NCBI GenBank assembly: GCA_026993275.1
Contig: JALWUB010000259.1
Span: 1-5,540, forward strand
Origin: Robiginitomaculum sp.
Lineage (GTDB): Bacteria > Pseudomonadota > Alphaproteobacteria > Caulobacterales > Maricaulaceae
DNA: 5,540 nucleotides
Reading direction: 5' to 3'
Below, in pieces: positions 1 to 5,292 of the stretch. The notes under the pieces were generated by a model, which ran no database searches, was not told the origin of the DNA, and was given only the letters and a program-made list of their open reading frames with translations. Positions within the stretch are counted from its first letter, which is position 1. Each line of letters opens with the position of its first letter. The position numbers and the translations under genes are program-made.

Positions 1-204
1 GGCGTCATATCCGCGGTCGGCAATGACGGTTACGCCTTTGCGCACAAGTAGCGCAAGGCATTGTCTTGCATGGGATATATCGGCCTTGTTGCCGCCTGAG
101 ACGGTGATCCGGACCGCCCTTCCGGCACCATCGCAGACCAGATGCAGCTTCGTATTCAGCCCGCCCTTGGTCCGCCCGATGGCGCGCCCGTCGCCTGTGT
201 TTTT
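1..204 (-). CDS. IS5-family transposase, second frame (orfB), C-terminal end missing
   Basis: This frame runs open from the slippery A7 to the window edge and has no credible start of its own. It should be made as a fusion to the upstream frame by -1 frameshifting. Read from the slip, it gives IGRTKGGLNTKLHLVCDGAG followed by NKADISHARQ and VTVIADRGYDA, all typical of the DDE_Tnp_1 catalytic core of IS5-family enzymes. In fusion numbering, the aspartate of DRGYD is about residue 172 and is the likely second catalytic acid. The final Glu/Asp region lies outside the window. It overlaps the end of the first frame by about 45 bases. Confidence 0.85.
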
Positions 205-530
205 TTGACCCCGTTTGCAGCAATCCTGTGGGTTTTGACGTGGGTGGCGTCCAGCATCAGCGTTTGAAAATCAGCATTTTCCCGTGCAAGAGCCTCGAAA
301 ATCCGCTCGAAAACCCCCGCCTCGGACCAGCGCTTGTAGCGGTTGTAAAGCGTCTTGGCGGGCCCGTATGCGGCCGGCACATCGCTCCAGCGATAGCCGC
401 GCTGCAGGCAGAAAATGATGCCGGACAGAACGCGGCGATCATCCACCCGAAGCACGCCGCGCGGCTTGTTTGGCAGCAATGGATTGATCTTGCTGAATTG
501 TTGCTCCGTTAACCAAAATGTCCCAGACAT
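156..530 (-). CDS. IS5-family transposase, first frame (orfA)
   Basis: The 124-residue first half of an IS427-like transposase. It resembles the N-terminal domain known as DUF4096: DDRRVLSGIIF at residues 30-40, RWSDVP at 47-52 and YGPAKTLYNRYKRW at 55-68. The start of the DDE catalytic core follows, and Asp94 in LMLDATHVKTHR is the likely first catalytic acidic residue. The ATG at 530 is preceded by GGGAGGG at 535-541. The frame ends at TGA 156-158, and its last 14 residues after the lysine pair at 109-110 do not look like transposase. The true continuation is in the -1 frame, reached at the run of seven A (200-206). Alone, this frame would give a truncated product that may act as a regulator; that is inference. 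Confidence 0.88.
   Translation of the reverse strand: MSGTFWLTEQQFSKINPLLPNKPRGVLRVDDRRVLSGIIFCLQRGYRWSDVPAAYGPAKTLYNRYKRWSEAGVFERIFEALARENADFQTLMLDATHVKTHRIAANGVKKTQATGAPSGGPRAG
199..206 (-). promoter_or_regulatory. Programmed -1 frameshift site (A7 slippery run) in transposase
   Basis: On the coding strand the zero frame reads GTC AAA AAA ACA. A lysyl-tRNA on the second AAA can slip back one base within the seven-A run, after which decoding continues AAC ACA GGC in the frame carrying the conserved IGRTKGG and DRGYD motifs. The zero frame stops at 156-158. A-run frameshifting, translational or by transcriptional slippage, is well known in IS5-family IS427-like elements. The alternative is an inactivating one-base indel. 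The intact conserved sequence on both sides and the run exactly at the junction favour a programmed event. Confidence 0.75.
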
Positions 531-549
531 GAAACCCTCCCTGTTTCAT
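529..549 (-). promoter_or_regulatory. Hairpin at the transposase ribosome binding site and start codon
   Basis: On the coding strand ATGAAAC (543-549) and GTTTCAT (529-535) form a perfect 7-bp inverted repeat with a 7-base loop, AGGGAGG. The loop is the Shine-Dalgarno sequence, and the first two bases of the transposase ATG (530, 529) lie in the 3' arm of the stem. The arrangement should dampen initiation on any transcript that includes the whole stem, for example read-through from outside the element. Base pairing is seen directly; the regulatory role is inferred by analogy with other insertion sequences. Confidence 0.55.
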
Positions 550-584
550 ATCTTGAATCACAAATCCGTTTATAGGTCTACGCC

Positions 585-588
585 TTAG
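585..588. other. Candidate target-site duplication (TTAG) at the IS outer end
   Basis: TTAG (CTAA on the minus strand) fits the YTAR target reported for IS427-type elements and lies about 55 bases upstream of the transposase start, a typical distance. The second copy and the opposite terminal repeat lie outside the window, so this is only a candidate. Confidence 0.25.
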
Positions 589-720
589 CGCTCCCAGGCA
601 GTTGCCGATTCACATCGGCGTGAAGGCTCCGATTTTTCTTGTTCCAAATGGCCGTTCAGGCTATCAGGGCCTGTCTGGCAGCCACTGAAGTGGCTCACTA
701 TCAACAGGGGAGAGACTGGG
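589..720 (+). promoter_or_regulatory. Leader region between the IS and the DUF805 pair, with hairpins
   Basis: No gene is seen here. The region should carry the promoter of the DUF805 pair, but I find no convincing -35/-10 set; TTGTTC at 639-644 with CTATCA at 661-666 is a weak possibility. It contains GCCGAT-TCAC-ATCGGC (604-619, 6-bp stem), an overlapping alternative TTCAC-ATCGGC-GTGAA (609-624), and GCCACT-GA-AGTGGC (681-694). The last sits only 11 bases before the Shine-Dalgarno site and could be an operator or an mRNA hairpin. The Shine-Dalgarno site itself, AGGGGAGAG at 706-714, supports the GTG start at 721. Confidence 0.4.
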
Positions 721-1098
721 GTGGACTTCAAATCACTTTTGTTCAGCTTTCAAGGCCGTATTGGCCGGGGCCAATTCTGGATCGGCACGCTGATCCTGCT
801 GGCCTTTGGCATCGTCATGTCCATTCTTATCAGCGCCCTTGGCGGCGGCATGATGACGAATCCGGGCGCAAGCCCCGGCATGGCCGCCATGGTCCTGTAT
901 CTGGTTTACATGGTCCTGGCGATCTGGATGGGCCTCGCCATCGGCGTCAAGCGCTGCCATGATCGCGGTCAGAGCGGCTGGTGGATGCTGATCACGCTCA
1001 TCCCTGTCATCGGATTCTTCTGGTGGCTGATCAATCTGGGTATTCTTGCCGGCGATGAGGGCGACAACCGCTTTGGCCCAAATCCGGAAAGCACATAA
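721..1098 (+). CDS. DUF805 family membrane protein (first of tandem pair)
   Basis: A 125-residue integral membrane protein of the DUF805 family (YhaH/YhaI type), whose function is unknown. The family hallmarks are all present: FQGRIGRGQFW at residues 10-20, VKRCHDRGQSGWW at 76-88, and a C-terminal GDEGDNRFGPNP at 111-122. Three hydrophobic segments are visible at about 20-40, 55-75 and 87-109, with a short Gly/Met-rich loop at 41-54. The length is typical for the family. The start is GTG, chosen because AGGGGAGAG lies 6 bases upstream and MDFKSLLFSFQGRIGR is the usual family N terminus. It is followed 25 bases later by a second DUF805 gene, so the two are probably cotranscribed. Confidence 0.92.
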   Translation: MDFKSLLFSFQGRIGRGQFWIGTLILLAFGIVMSILISALGGGMMTNPGASPGMAAMVLYLVYMVLAIWMGLAIGVKRCHDRGQSGWWMLITLIPVIGFFWWLINLGILAGDEGDNRFGPNPEST

Positions 1099-1123
1099 CC
1101 CATTCATCAACCGGAGCGCGATT

Positions 1124-1621
1124 ATGGATCTCAACCTTTATTTCAGCCCGAAGGGGCGCATTGGCCCATCGGTATTTCAGCAAAGCGCCATCATTCTGAT
1201 CGTCATCGGCTTTGTGCTCAACATGCTCAACATGTTCGTGCCCATGCTGATGCCGCTGACTGTCCTTGCCGGGTTTGTCCTGCTCTGGCCCTGGATCTGC
1301 CTCTGGGTCAAGCGGCTGCATGATGCCGGGAAATCCGGGTGGATGCTGCTTCTGGTCATTTTTGTGATGATCGTGCTGAGCATGATCTCGTCATTCATCG
1401 TCAGGCTGTTTGTCAAGATCAACCCGGCCGATGTGCAGGCAGCAATGGCCAATGCCCATGGCTTTGCGGAAATGATGAAGGCCGGGATGGCCGCCAACAA
1501 GCCGCTGATGCTGCCCAATGCCATAGCCGGAGTGATCGTGCAGCTCATTGTGGTCCTGGGCGGCAATGCAGTGCTCAAGAGCGACCCGGAAGAAAACCAT
1601 TACGGCCCGCCGGCCTCATAA
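1124..1621 (+). CDS. DUF805 family membrane protein (second of tandem pair, divergent)
   Basis: A 165-residue membrane protein that keeps the DUF805 signature: MDLNLYFSPKGRIGPSVF at the N terminus, VKRLHDAGKSGWMLL at 62-77 and the tail DPEENHYGPP at 154-163. Hydrophobic segments lie at about 22-40, 42-62, 73-97 and 132-147. A roughly 35-residue, Ala/Met-rich hydrophilic insertion (98-131) before the last segment makes it longer than its neighbour. The ATG at 1124 is chosen because GGAG lies 7 bases upstream and the N terminus then aligns with the family. A longer frame from 1046 would overlap the first gene and add 26 unrelated residues. The pair probably arose by duplication. Function is unknown. 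Confidence 0.88.
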   Translation: MDLNLYFSPKGRIGPSVFQQSAIILIVIGFVLNMLNMFVPMLMPLTVLAGFVLLWPWICLWVKRLHDAGKSGWMLLLVIFVMIVLSMISSFIVRLFVKINPADVQAAMANAHGFAEMMKAGMAANKPLMLPNAIAGVIVQLIVVLGGNAVLKSDPEENHYGPPAS

Positions 1622-1654
1622 GACACGAGCAACGGGTGATCCCGAAAACGTGTC
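1622..1654. terminator. Nested hairpin between convergent genes, possible bidirectional terminator
   Basis: GACACG (1622-1627) pairs with CGTGTC (1649-1654), enclosing a second stem CGGG-TGAT-CCCG (1633-1644) with a four-base loop. It spans the whole 31-base gap between the convergent DUF805 and TM2 genes and runs into the TM2 stop codon (1653-1655). No T-tract follows immediately in either direction; the nearest on the plus strand is T7 at 1684-1690. Classical Rho-independent termination is therefore not shown, although the position suits a shared 3'-end structure. Confidence 0.45.
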
Positions 1655-1922
1655 AGCTGACCAGTTGCAGGGCCAGTTGCCGGTTTTTTTCGCGCACACG
1701 GGCGGGCATGCCGATCAGGTCAATAACGACCCAGACAAGGCTGAAAATCAGGCCAAAGACGGTCAGGGTCAGAATCAGCTTGAAAATGCCGCGCCCGGCA
1801 TCGCCCAGATAAAAATCATGTCCGCCGAACAGGCCCAGTTGTATGGCCAGGACAAAGGCGGCAGCGATGGACTTTTTCTCGCTTTCAAACTGAATCAGGG
1901 TTTTAAGGTATGCATCATCCAT
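1653..1922 (-). CDS. TM2 domain-containing small membrane protein
   Basis: An 89-residue protein with a TM2 domain, a pair of membrane helices joined by a short loop. The first helix is about residues 18-33 (SIAAAFVLAIQLGLFG), the conserved turn GGHDFYLGDAGRGIFKL follows at 33-49, and the second helix ends in the conserved acidic motif VVIDLIG (about 65-71). The tail ARVREKNRQLALQLVS is basic and probably cytoplasmic. The ATG at 1922 is chosen because GGAGG (1931-1935) lies 8 bases upstream. A longer TTG start at 1970 would overlap the upstream stop and add 16 residues outside the domain. It begins 44 bases after the aspartic protease gene and is likely its operon partner. The family's role is not established. 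Confidence 0.88.
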   Translation of the reverse strand: MDDAYLKTLIQFESEKKSIAAAFVLAIQLGLFGGHDFYLGDAGRGIFKLILTLTVFGLIFSLVWVVIDLIGMPARVREKNRQLALQLVS

Positions 1923-1966
1923 GGTGGTATCCTCCGTTGATGCCGCTGGGCCCGGGGTCAGGCCGG

Positions 1967-2899
1967 TCAATGTGAATGGGTCTTGGACCGGAAGCCGTTA
2001 TCTCCTGAAAACGGCCTGATCCACAAGCGCTGGCGCGAAAAATCAATCATCACCGCCGCGGTGTTCTGGAAAAAATCAAGGCCCAGAATCAGCGCTGGCC
2101 CCTTGTCCAGGCCCAGGGTCTTGAACACGGCCAGGTCCGACACCAGGATTTGCGCATCATGCCAGCGCAGCCGGCGGATCGCAATTTTCCGCGCTAGGCC
2201 AGTGCGTGCCGGGATCACCGGCAGGTTCACGCCGGTCACGATCTGGCTCGGCGCCATGGTGCTGGCCGGGCTGAGATTGTCCAGCAAGGCGCCAAAGTCC
2301 GTATTGCCGATGGAGCGCCGCGCGCCCGTGTCGATCACCGCCTTGACGCGCTTGCCGCCAACACGCGCCGTGACCACCAGAAAACCGGCAAAATTGCGCC
2401 GCGCCAGAATCTTGACCCAGCCGCCGCCATGGCGCATGGCCTTGGCTTCATCCGGCCCCAGAAGGTGCAGGGTGTGGGCGGAAAAATCAAACAGCAGGAC
2501 CTGCCGCGCCAGAATGTCCAGCCCCAGGACGCCGGCAAAATCCGGCGGCGCACCGTTTTCCGGCATGGCCAGCGCCGGGCCCAGTTCCCAGTCATGACCG
2601 GCGAAGCGCAATGATCCCAGCTGAAACACCGCGGTCAGGGAAACACCGCCAGCGCCCGCCAGCTTGCCGATGCGGTCCTGCATGGGCGGCAGGCTGAGGG
2701 CGCTGGCCAATGCCTGGCTGATGACCGTCCGGCTGGCCGCCGTATCAACAACAAAGGCATATGGCCCCTGGCCATTGACCTCGACCGGCACCACCAGATG
2801 GCCGCCCGGGCTGCGCCGCAGGGGAATGGCGATATCCTCTGCCAGGGCAGGCGCAAGGGTGCCGCAAATGCACAGCAGCAAGGCCAGGGCAATACGCAT
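1967..2899 (-). CDS. Exported retropepsin-like aspartic protease with two DT(A/G) motifs
   Basis: A 310-residue predicted periplasmic protein. Residues 1-20 form a signal peptide (MRIALALLLCICGTLAPALA) with cleavage likely before Glu21. Two tandem retropepsin-like halves follow. The first has FVVDTAASRTVIS (catalytic Asp52) and a closing LGLDIL at 126-130. The second has AVIDTGARRSIGN (Asp190) and closing LGLDFF at 273-277. In pepsin-type enzymes two such lobes each supply one active-site Asp, so the chain could fold as a self-contained pseudo-dimer. It resembles the bacterial aspartyl protease family (gag-polyprotein-like); its substrate is unknown. The ATG at 2899 has AGGA 7 bases upstream. 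The first motif is DTA and the second DTG, so the halves have diverged. It is followed by the TM2 gene. Confidence 0.85.
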   Translation of the reverse strand: MRIALALLLCICGTLAPALAEDIAIPLRRSPGGHLVVPVEVNGQGPYAFVVDTAASRTVISQALASALSLPPMQDRIGKLAGAGGVSLTAVFQLGSLRFAGHDWELGPALAMPENGAPPDFAGVLGLDILARQVLLFDFSAHTLHLLGPDEAKAMRHGGGWVKILARRNFAGFLVVTARVGGKRVKAVIDTGARRSIGNTDFGALLDNLSPASTMAPSQIVTGVNLPVIPARTGLARKIAIRRLRWHDAQILVSDLAVFKTLGLDKGPALILGLDFFQNTAAVMIDFSRQRLWIRPFSGDNGFRSKTHSH

Positions 2900-3088
2900 G
2901 CGGTTTTCCTCGTGCGGCCAAGACGGCCTGTCCTTGTCGCACAGATCGCAAAATATTGCGCCTTTTGCCAGCGATCATCTGCACCGCACACGCTGCAGCC
3001 AGACCCCATCGCCGATTGAATCAAGCCGCCGCCACGGTCCCCTCAAGGACACGCGCGCACGACCGGTTCAGCCCGCACCGGCACGCCC
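2900..3088 (-). promoter_or_regulatory. 189-base gap upstream of the protease gene, with inverted repeats
   Basis: I see no gene here. Read on the minus strand, it should contain the 3' end of the small-protein transcript and the promoter of the protease. The clearest structure is an interrupted inverted repeat at 2942-2981: CAGAT and ATCTG outer arms, then GATCGC (2944-2949) against GCGATC (2971-2976), with an inner CGCAA-AATA-TTGCG hairpin (2947-2960). GGCC-AAGAC-GGCC (2916-2928) lies just upstream of the protease Shine-Dalgarno site. CCGGT/ACCGG (3063-3081) and GTCC/GGAC (3037-3050) are weaker stems without T-tracts. No convincing -35/-10 pair was found. Confidence 0.35.
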
Positions 3089-3181
3089 TTATCCGCCCAG
3101 CACCATGGCCCAGGCGCCAATGACACAGGTCAGGCCCGTCAGCACCGACAAGGCCGCCACTTCACGAATCAGATCCCGCAT
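3089..3181 (-). CDS. Small membrane protein, 30 residues, probably SOS-induced (SidA-like candidate)
   Basis: A 30-codon gene, ATG at 3181 to TAA at 3089-3091. The protein begins MRDLIREVAAL and ends GAWAMVLGG: a short charged, probably cytoplasmic N terminus (residues 1-7), then a single hydrophobic segment of about 22 residues (8-30). Support for it being real: GGGAGAG (3187-3193) 5 bases before the ATG, an in-frame stop directly after the hydrophobic segment, and a dedicated regulatory region with a perfect LexA-type box 20 bases upstream. Caulobacter SidA is a 29-residue inner-membrane SOS protein that blocks division by acting on the late septation machinery (FtsW/FtsN). Size, topology and control match; sequence homology is untested. 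It lies 94 bases after lolD. Other possibilities are a membrane-active toxin or an unrelated stress protein. Confidence 0.72.
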   Translation of the reverse strand: MRDLIREVAALSVLTGLTCVIGAWAMVLGG

Positions 3182-3196
3182 GACTGCTCTCCCGTT

Positions 3197-3245
3197 ATTA
3201 TGTTCGCGTTATGTTCCTTCTTTCACGTTTTGTTCTCTTTGTCAA
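3197..3245 (-). promoter_or_regulatory. Promoter region of the small SOS-type gene
   Basis: TTGACA (3240-3245, minus strand) is a perfect -35 consensus. At a 17-base spacing the -10 would be AAGAAG (3217-3222), a poor match, with the LexA box then covering the start site. An alternative is CATAAT (3197-3202) with GTGAAA (3221-3226) as -35, which puts the box inside the promoter but the start site on top of the ribosome binding site. Which is used cannot be decided from sequence. The AT-rich stretch at 3195-3270 contrasts with the GC-rich genes around it. Confidence 0.5.
3202..3216. promoter_or_regulatory. LexA (SOS) operator, GTTC-N7-GTTC
   Basis: GTTC at 3202-3205 and GTTC at 3213-3216 are separated by exactly seven bases, a perfect match to the alphaproteobacterial LexA direct-repeat operator. 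On the minus strand it reads GAAC-N7-GAAC, 20 bases upstream of the small membrane protein ATG and just downstream of a TTGACA element, a position where bound LexA would block transcription. A third, extended half-site, GAACAAAACG, lies at 3226-3235 on the minus strand and closely resembles GAACATAACG at 3207-3216, but its spacing does not fit the N7 rule. Confidence 0.75.
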
Positions 3246-3275
3246 GCGCCTTTCGGGTTTTACAAAACACAGGCT

Positions 3276-3980
3276 TCACACCGGGACAGCCCTGCCCTCG
3301 CTCATGGTCAGCACCCGGTCCATATAGCTGCGCAAATCGTGGTTGTGGGTGGCCACCAGCGCGGCGACCTTTTCGATGCGCACCAGATCGAACAGGCTCT
3401 GAAACACCGCCGCCGAGGTGTGCGGGTCAAGATTGCCGGTGGGCTCGTCTGCGAGCAGGATGCGCGGGCGGCCCACCAGCGCCCGGGCGATGGCGACGCG
3501 CTGCTGCTCACCGCCAGACAATTGCGAGGGCTGGTGCTGCATGCGCTCCTGCAACCCCATCATTTCCAGCAAACGCGCGGCCTCTGCCCGTGCCTTGCGC
3601 AGGCTGACCCCGGCAATGCGCAAGGGCATGGCGACATTGTCCAGCGCGGTGAACTCGGGCAGCAAATGGTGAAACTGATAGACAAAGCCGATGGCGTTGC
3701 GGCGCACCGCAGTGCGCGCCCGGTCATTCATCCCCAAACAGCTCTGGCCATCGACCCACACCTCCCCGGCATCGGGTTTTTCCAGCAGGCCCGCGGCATG
3801 CAGCAAGGTGGACTTGCCGGACCCGGACGGTCCGATGAGGCCGACAAACTCGCCAGCATCAACATGCAGGTCGACACCGTTCAGCACCTCCAGAAAGCCG
3901 TCGCCGGACGGATAGCGCCGCTTCAGGCCGGCAAGGCGCAGAACCGGCCCCCGGCCCTCGCTGGCCATGGATTCATTCAT
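3276..3980 (-). CDS. lolD: LolD, lipoprotein-releasing ABC transporter ATPase
   Basis: The 234-residue ATPase that powers release of outer-membrane lipoproteins from the inner membrane to LolA. All ABC motifs are intact: Walker A GPSGSGKST (50-58), Q-loop Gln102 in FVYQFHHLLPEFTALDNV, signature LSGGEQQRVAIARA (154-167), Walker B ILLADEP with catalytic Glu179, D-loop NLD (183-185) and switch His212 in VATHNHD. The FHHLLPEFTALDNVAMPL stretch is characteristic of LolD over other MacB-type ATPases. The ATG at 3980 overlaps the lolC stop by 8 bases and has GGAGG 9 bases upstream. The ATG at codon 5 lacks a ribosome binding site. Translational coupling to lolC is likely. No clear terminator follows; only a weak GTTTT-AC-AAAAC stem at 3257-3268. 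Confidence 0.95.
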   Translation of the reverse strand: MNESMASEGRGPVLRLAGLKRRYPSGDGFLEVLNGVDLHVDAGEFVGLIGPSGSGKSTLLHAAGLLEKPDAGEVWVDGQSCLGMNDRARTAVRRNAIGFVYQFHHLLPEFTALDNVAMPLRIAGVSLRKARAEAARLLEMMGLQERMQHQPSQLSGGEQQRVAIARALVGRPRILLADEPTGNLDPHTSAAVFQSLFDLVRIEKVAALVATHNHDLRSYMDRVLTMSEGRAVPV

Positions 3981-5292
3981 AGCGCAGCGCCTCCACCGGA
4001 TCGAGGCGCGAGGCGCGCCATGAGGGCGGCAGGGTCACCAGCACCGACATGGCAAAACCAAAGGCGGCAATGGTGGCCACCTCGCGCCATTCGACCTTGG
4101 CCGGCAGCCGCGCCAGTTCATAGACATCGGCGCTGAACAGGCGCTCGCCCGGATTGAACAGACCGAAAACCCATTGGATGGCGTCCTGTATGGGATCAAT
4201 ATAGATCACGAAGGTGATGCCCAGAACGATCCCGGCCAGGGTGCCAAGGCCGCCGATCGCCGCCCCGGTCATGATGAAAATGCGCATGGCCGCGGCACGG
4301 CTTGCCCCCATGGTGCGCAAGATGGCGATGTCCCGGCCCTTGTTCTTGACCAGCATGACCAGCCCCGAAATGATGTTCATGGCGGCAATGGCGATAATCA
4401 GCATCAGAATCATGCGCATCATCATGCGCTCGACCTTGAGCGCCGTGACATAGGAGCGGTTCTTGTCCATCCAGTCATCCATCAGCACCGGCACACCGGC
4501 GGCCTGCGCCAGCGCCAGCCGCACCGGCATGGTGTTGAACGGGTCATCAACACGGATTTCGATATAGTCCGGGCGGTTGCCGCGGCTGAAGAACAGCTCT
4601 GCCTGCTGCAGCGGCATGTAGATGAAGGTGCCGTCATAGTCTTCCAGCCCCATCTTGAAGATCGCGATGACCCGGTAGAGCTTGGAGCGGGGCGTCGAGC
4701 CGAACGGCGTCATGTTGCTGGAACTGAAGGACAGCAGTTTCAGCTCGTCCCCCACCGCCAGGTCGAACTTGCGCGCCATCGCCGCGCCAATGACAATGCC
4801 ATTGCCGCCATGGCGGCCCTCGCCAAAGTGCGCCAGATCGCCCTGCACCAGCTTTTGCGCGATCAGCGGCGTGGCGCGAATATCGGCAGGCCTGATGCCA
4901 AACACCACAGCCAGGCTGGCATCGCCGCCCCGGGGCGAGATCGCTGCCGCCTGCCCGACCACCATGGCACGCGCCGAAAGCACATGCGGCACCCTGGCCA
5001 GGCGCTGGCGCAGCGGCTCGATGGCATCCGGGTCCAGTTGCGAGGTGTAGACGAAAATATGCCCCTGGGCGCCCATCATGATGTCGAAGATCTTGTCGCG
5101 ATAGCCATTCATCACCGACATCACGATGATCATGACCGCCACCGCCAGCATGATGCCGATGAAGGAAATCGCGGTGATCAGCGACACCCCGCCCTCGGCC
5201 TTCCGGGCGCGCAGATAACGCCAGGCAATGGCCCGCTCGAAAGACGAGAACGGCGCCGCGCCGCCCTTGGCAAGAGGGGTGTGCCCGCTCAT
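3973..5292 (-). CDS. lolC: LolC/E-family (LolF-type) lipoprotein-releasing permease
   Basis: A 439-residue inner-membrane permease partnering LolD. Architecture: short cytoplasmic N terminus with [13 protein letters not shown] (19-31), first membrane helix about 36-61 ending in [10 protein letters not shown], a large periplasmic domain (about 62-290), then three C-terminal helices at about 291-315, 337-365 and 404-424. The conserved cytoplasmic coupling element [16 protein letters not shown] (about 316-331) is where LolD should dock. The C-terminal [13 protein letters not shown] is typical of the FtsX/LolC family. The start overlaps the proS stop as ATGA (5289-5292). Only one permease gene lies between proS and lolD, consistent with the single-permease (LolF, homodimer) arrangement of many non-enteric bacteria. 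A separate lolE elsewhere cannot be excluded. Confidence 0.94.
   Translation of the reverse strand: MSGHTPLAKGGAAPFSSFERAIAWRYLRARKAEGGVSLITAISFIGIMLAVAVMIIVMSVMNGYRDKIFDIMMGAQGHIFVYTSQLDPDAIEPLRQRLARVPHVLSARAMVVGQAAAISPRGGDASLAVVFGIRPADIRATPLIAQKLVQGDLAHFGEGRHGGNGIVIGAAMARKFDLAVGDELKLLSFSSSNMTPFGSTPRSKLYRVIAIFKMGLEDYDGTFIYMPLQQAELFFSRGNRPDYIEIRVDDPFNTMPVRLALAQAAGVPVLMDDWMDKNRSYVTALKVERMMMRMILMLIIAIAAMNIISGLVMLVKNKGRDIAILRTMGASRAAAMRIFIMTGAAIGGLGTLAGIVLGITFVIYIDPIQDAIQWVFGLFNPGERLFSADVYELARLPAKVEWREVATIAAFGFAMSVLVTLPPSWRASRLDPVEALRYE

Larger units (their letters stand above)
1..584 (-). mobile_element. IS5-family (IS427-like) insertion sequence, partial, start-proximal end
   Basis: This is the promoter-proximal part of an insertion sequence whose remainder lies beyond base 1. 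The identification rests on the two-frame transposase: a first frame with the DDRRVLSGIIF and YGPAKTLYNRYKRW motifs of IS5-family enzymes, and a second frame with IGRTKGG and the DRGYD motif. The outer boundary is uncertain because the other end is not visible for inverted-repeat comparison. A plausible boundary is the TTAG at 585-588, since YTAR-type target duplications are used by this group, which would make the element begin GGCGTAGACC on the minus strand at 584. The transposase is confident; the exact end is not. Confidence 0.85.

Noticed and set aside
5..223. A 72-codon minus-strand open frame inside the IS
   Set aside because: It is in the third frame, neither of the two that carry transposase motifs; its Arg-rich translation is a shadow.
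641..657. Possible second LexA box, GTTC...GTTC, upstream of the DUF805 pair
   Set aside because: The spacer is nine bases, not seven, so it does not meet the operator rule.
1046..1123. Longer start for the second DUF805 protein
   Set aside because: It would overlap the first gene by 53 bases and add 26 residues unlike the family; the ATG at 1124 has a spaced GGAG.
1923..1970. TTG start for the TM2 protein overlapping the protease stop
   Set aside because: The ATG at 1922 has GGAGG at ideal spacing, and the extra 16 residues are Thr/Pro/Ala-rich and outside the domain.
3257..3268. Possible terminator after lolD (GTTTT-AC-AAAAC)
   Set aside because: A two-base loop, AT-only core and no following T-tract make it too weak to call.
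2664..4136. A 490-codon open frame on the plus strand
   Set aside because: It runs antisense to lolD, the small SOS-type gene and the protease start, has no family motifs and biased Arg/Pro/His-rich composition; a GC-rich shadow.
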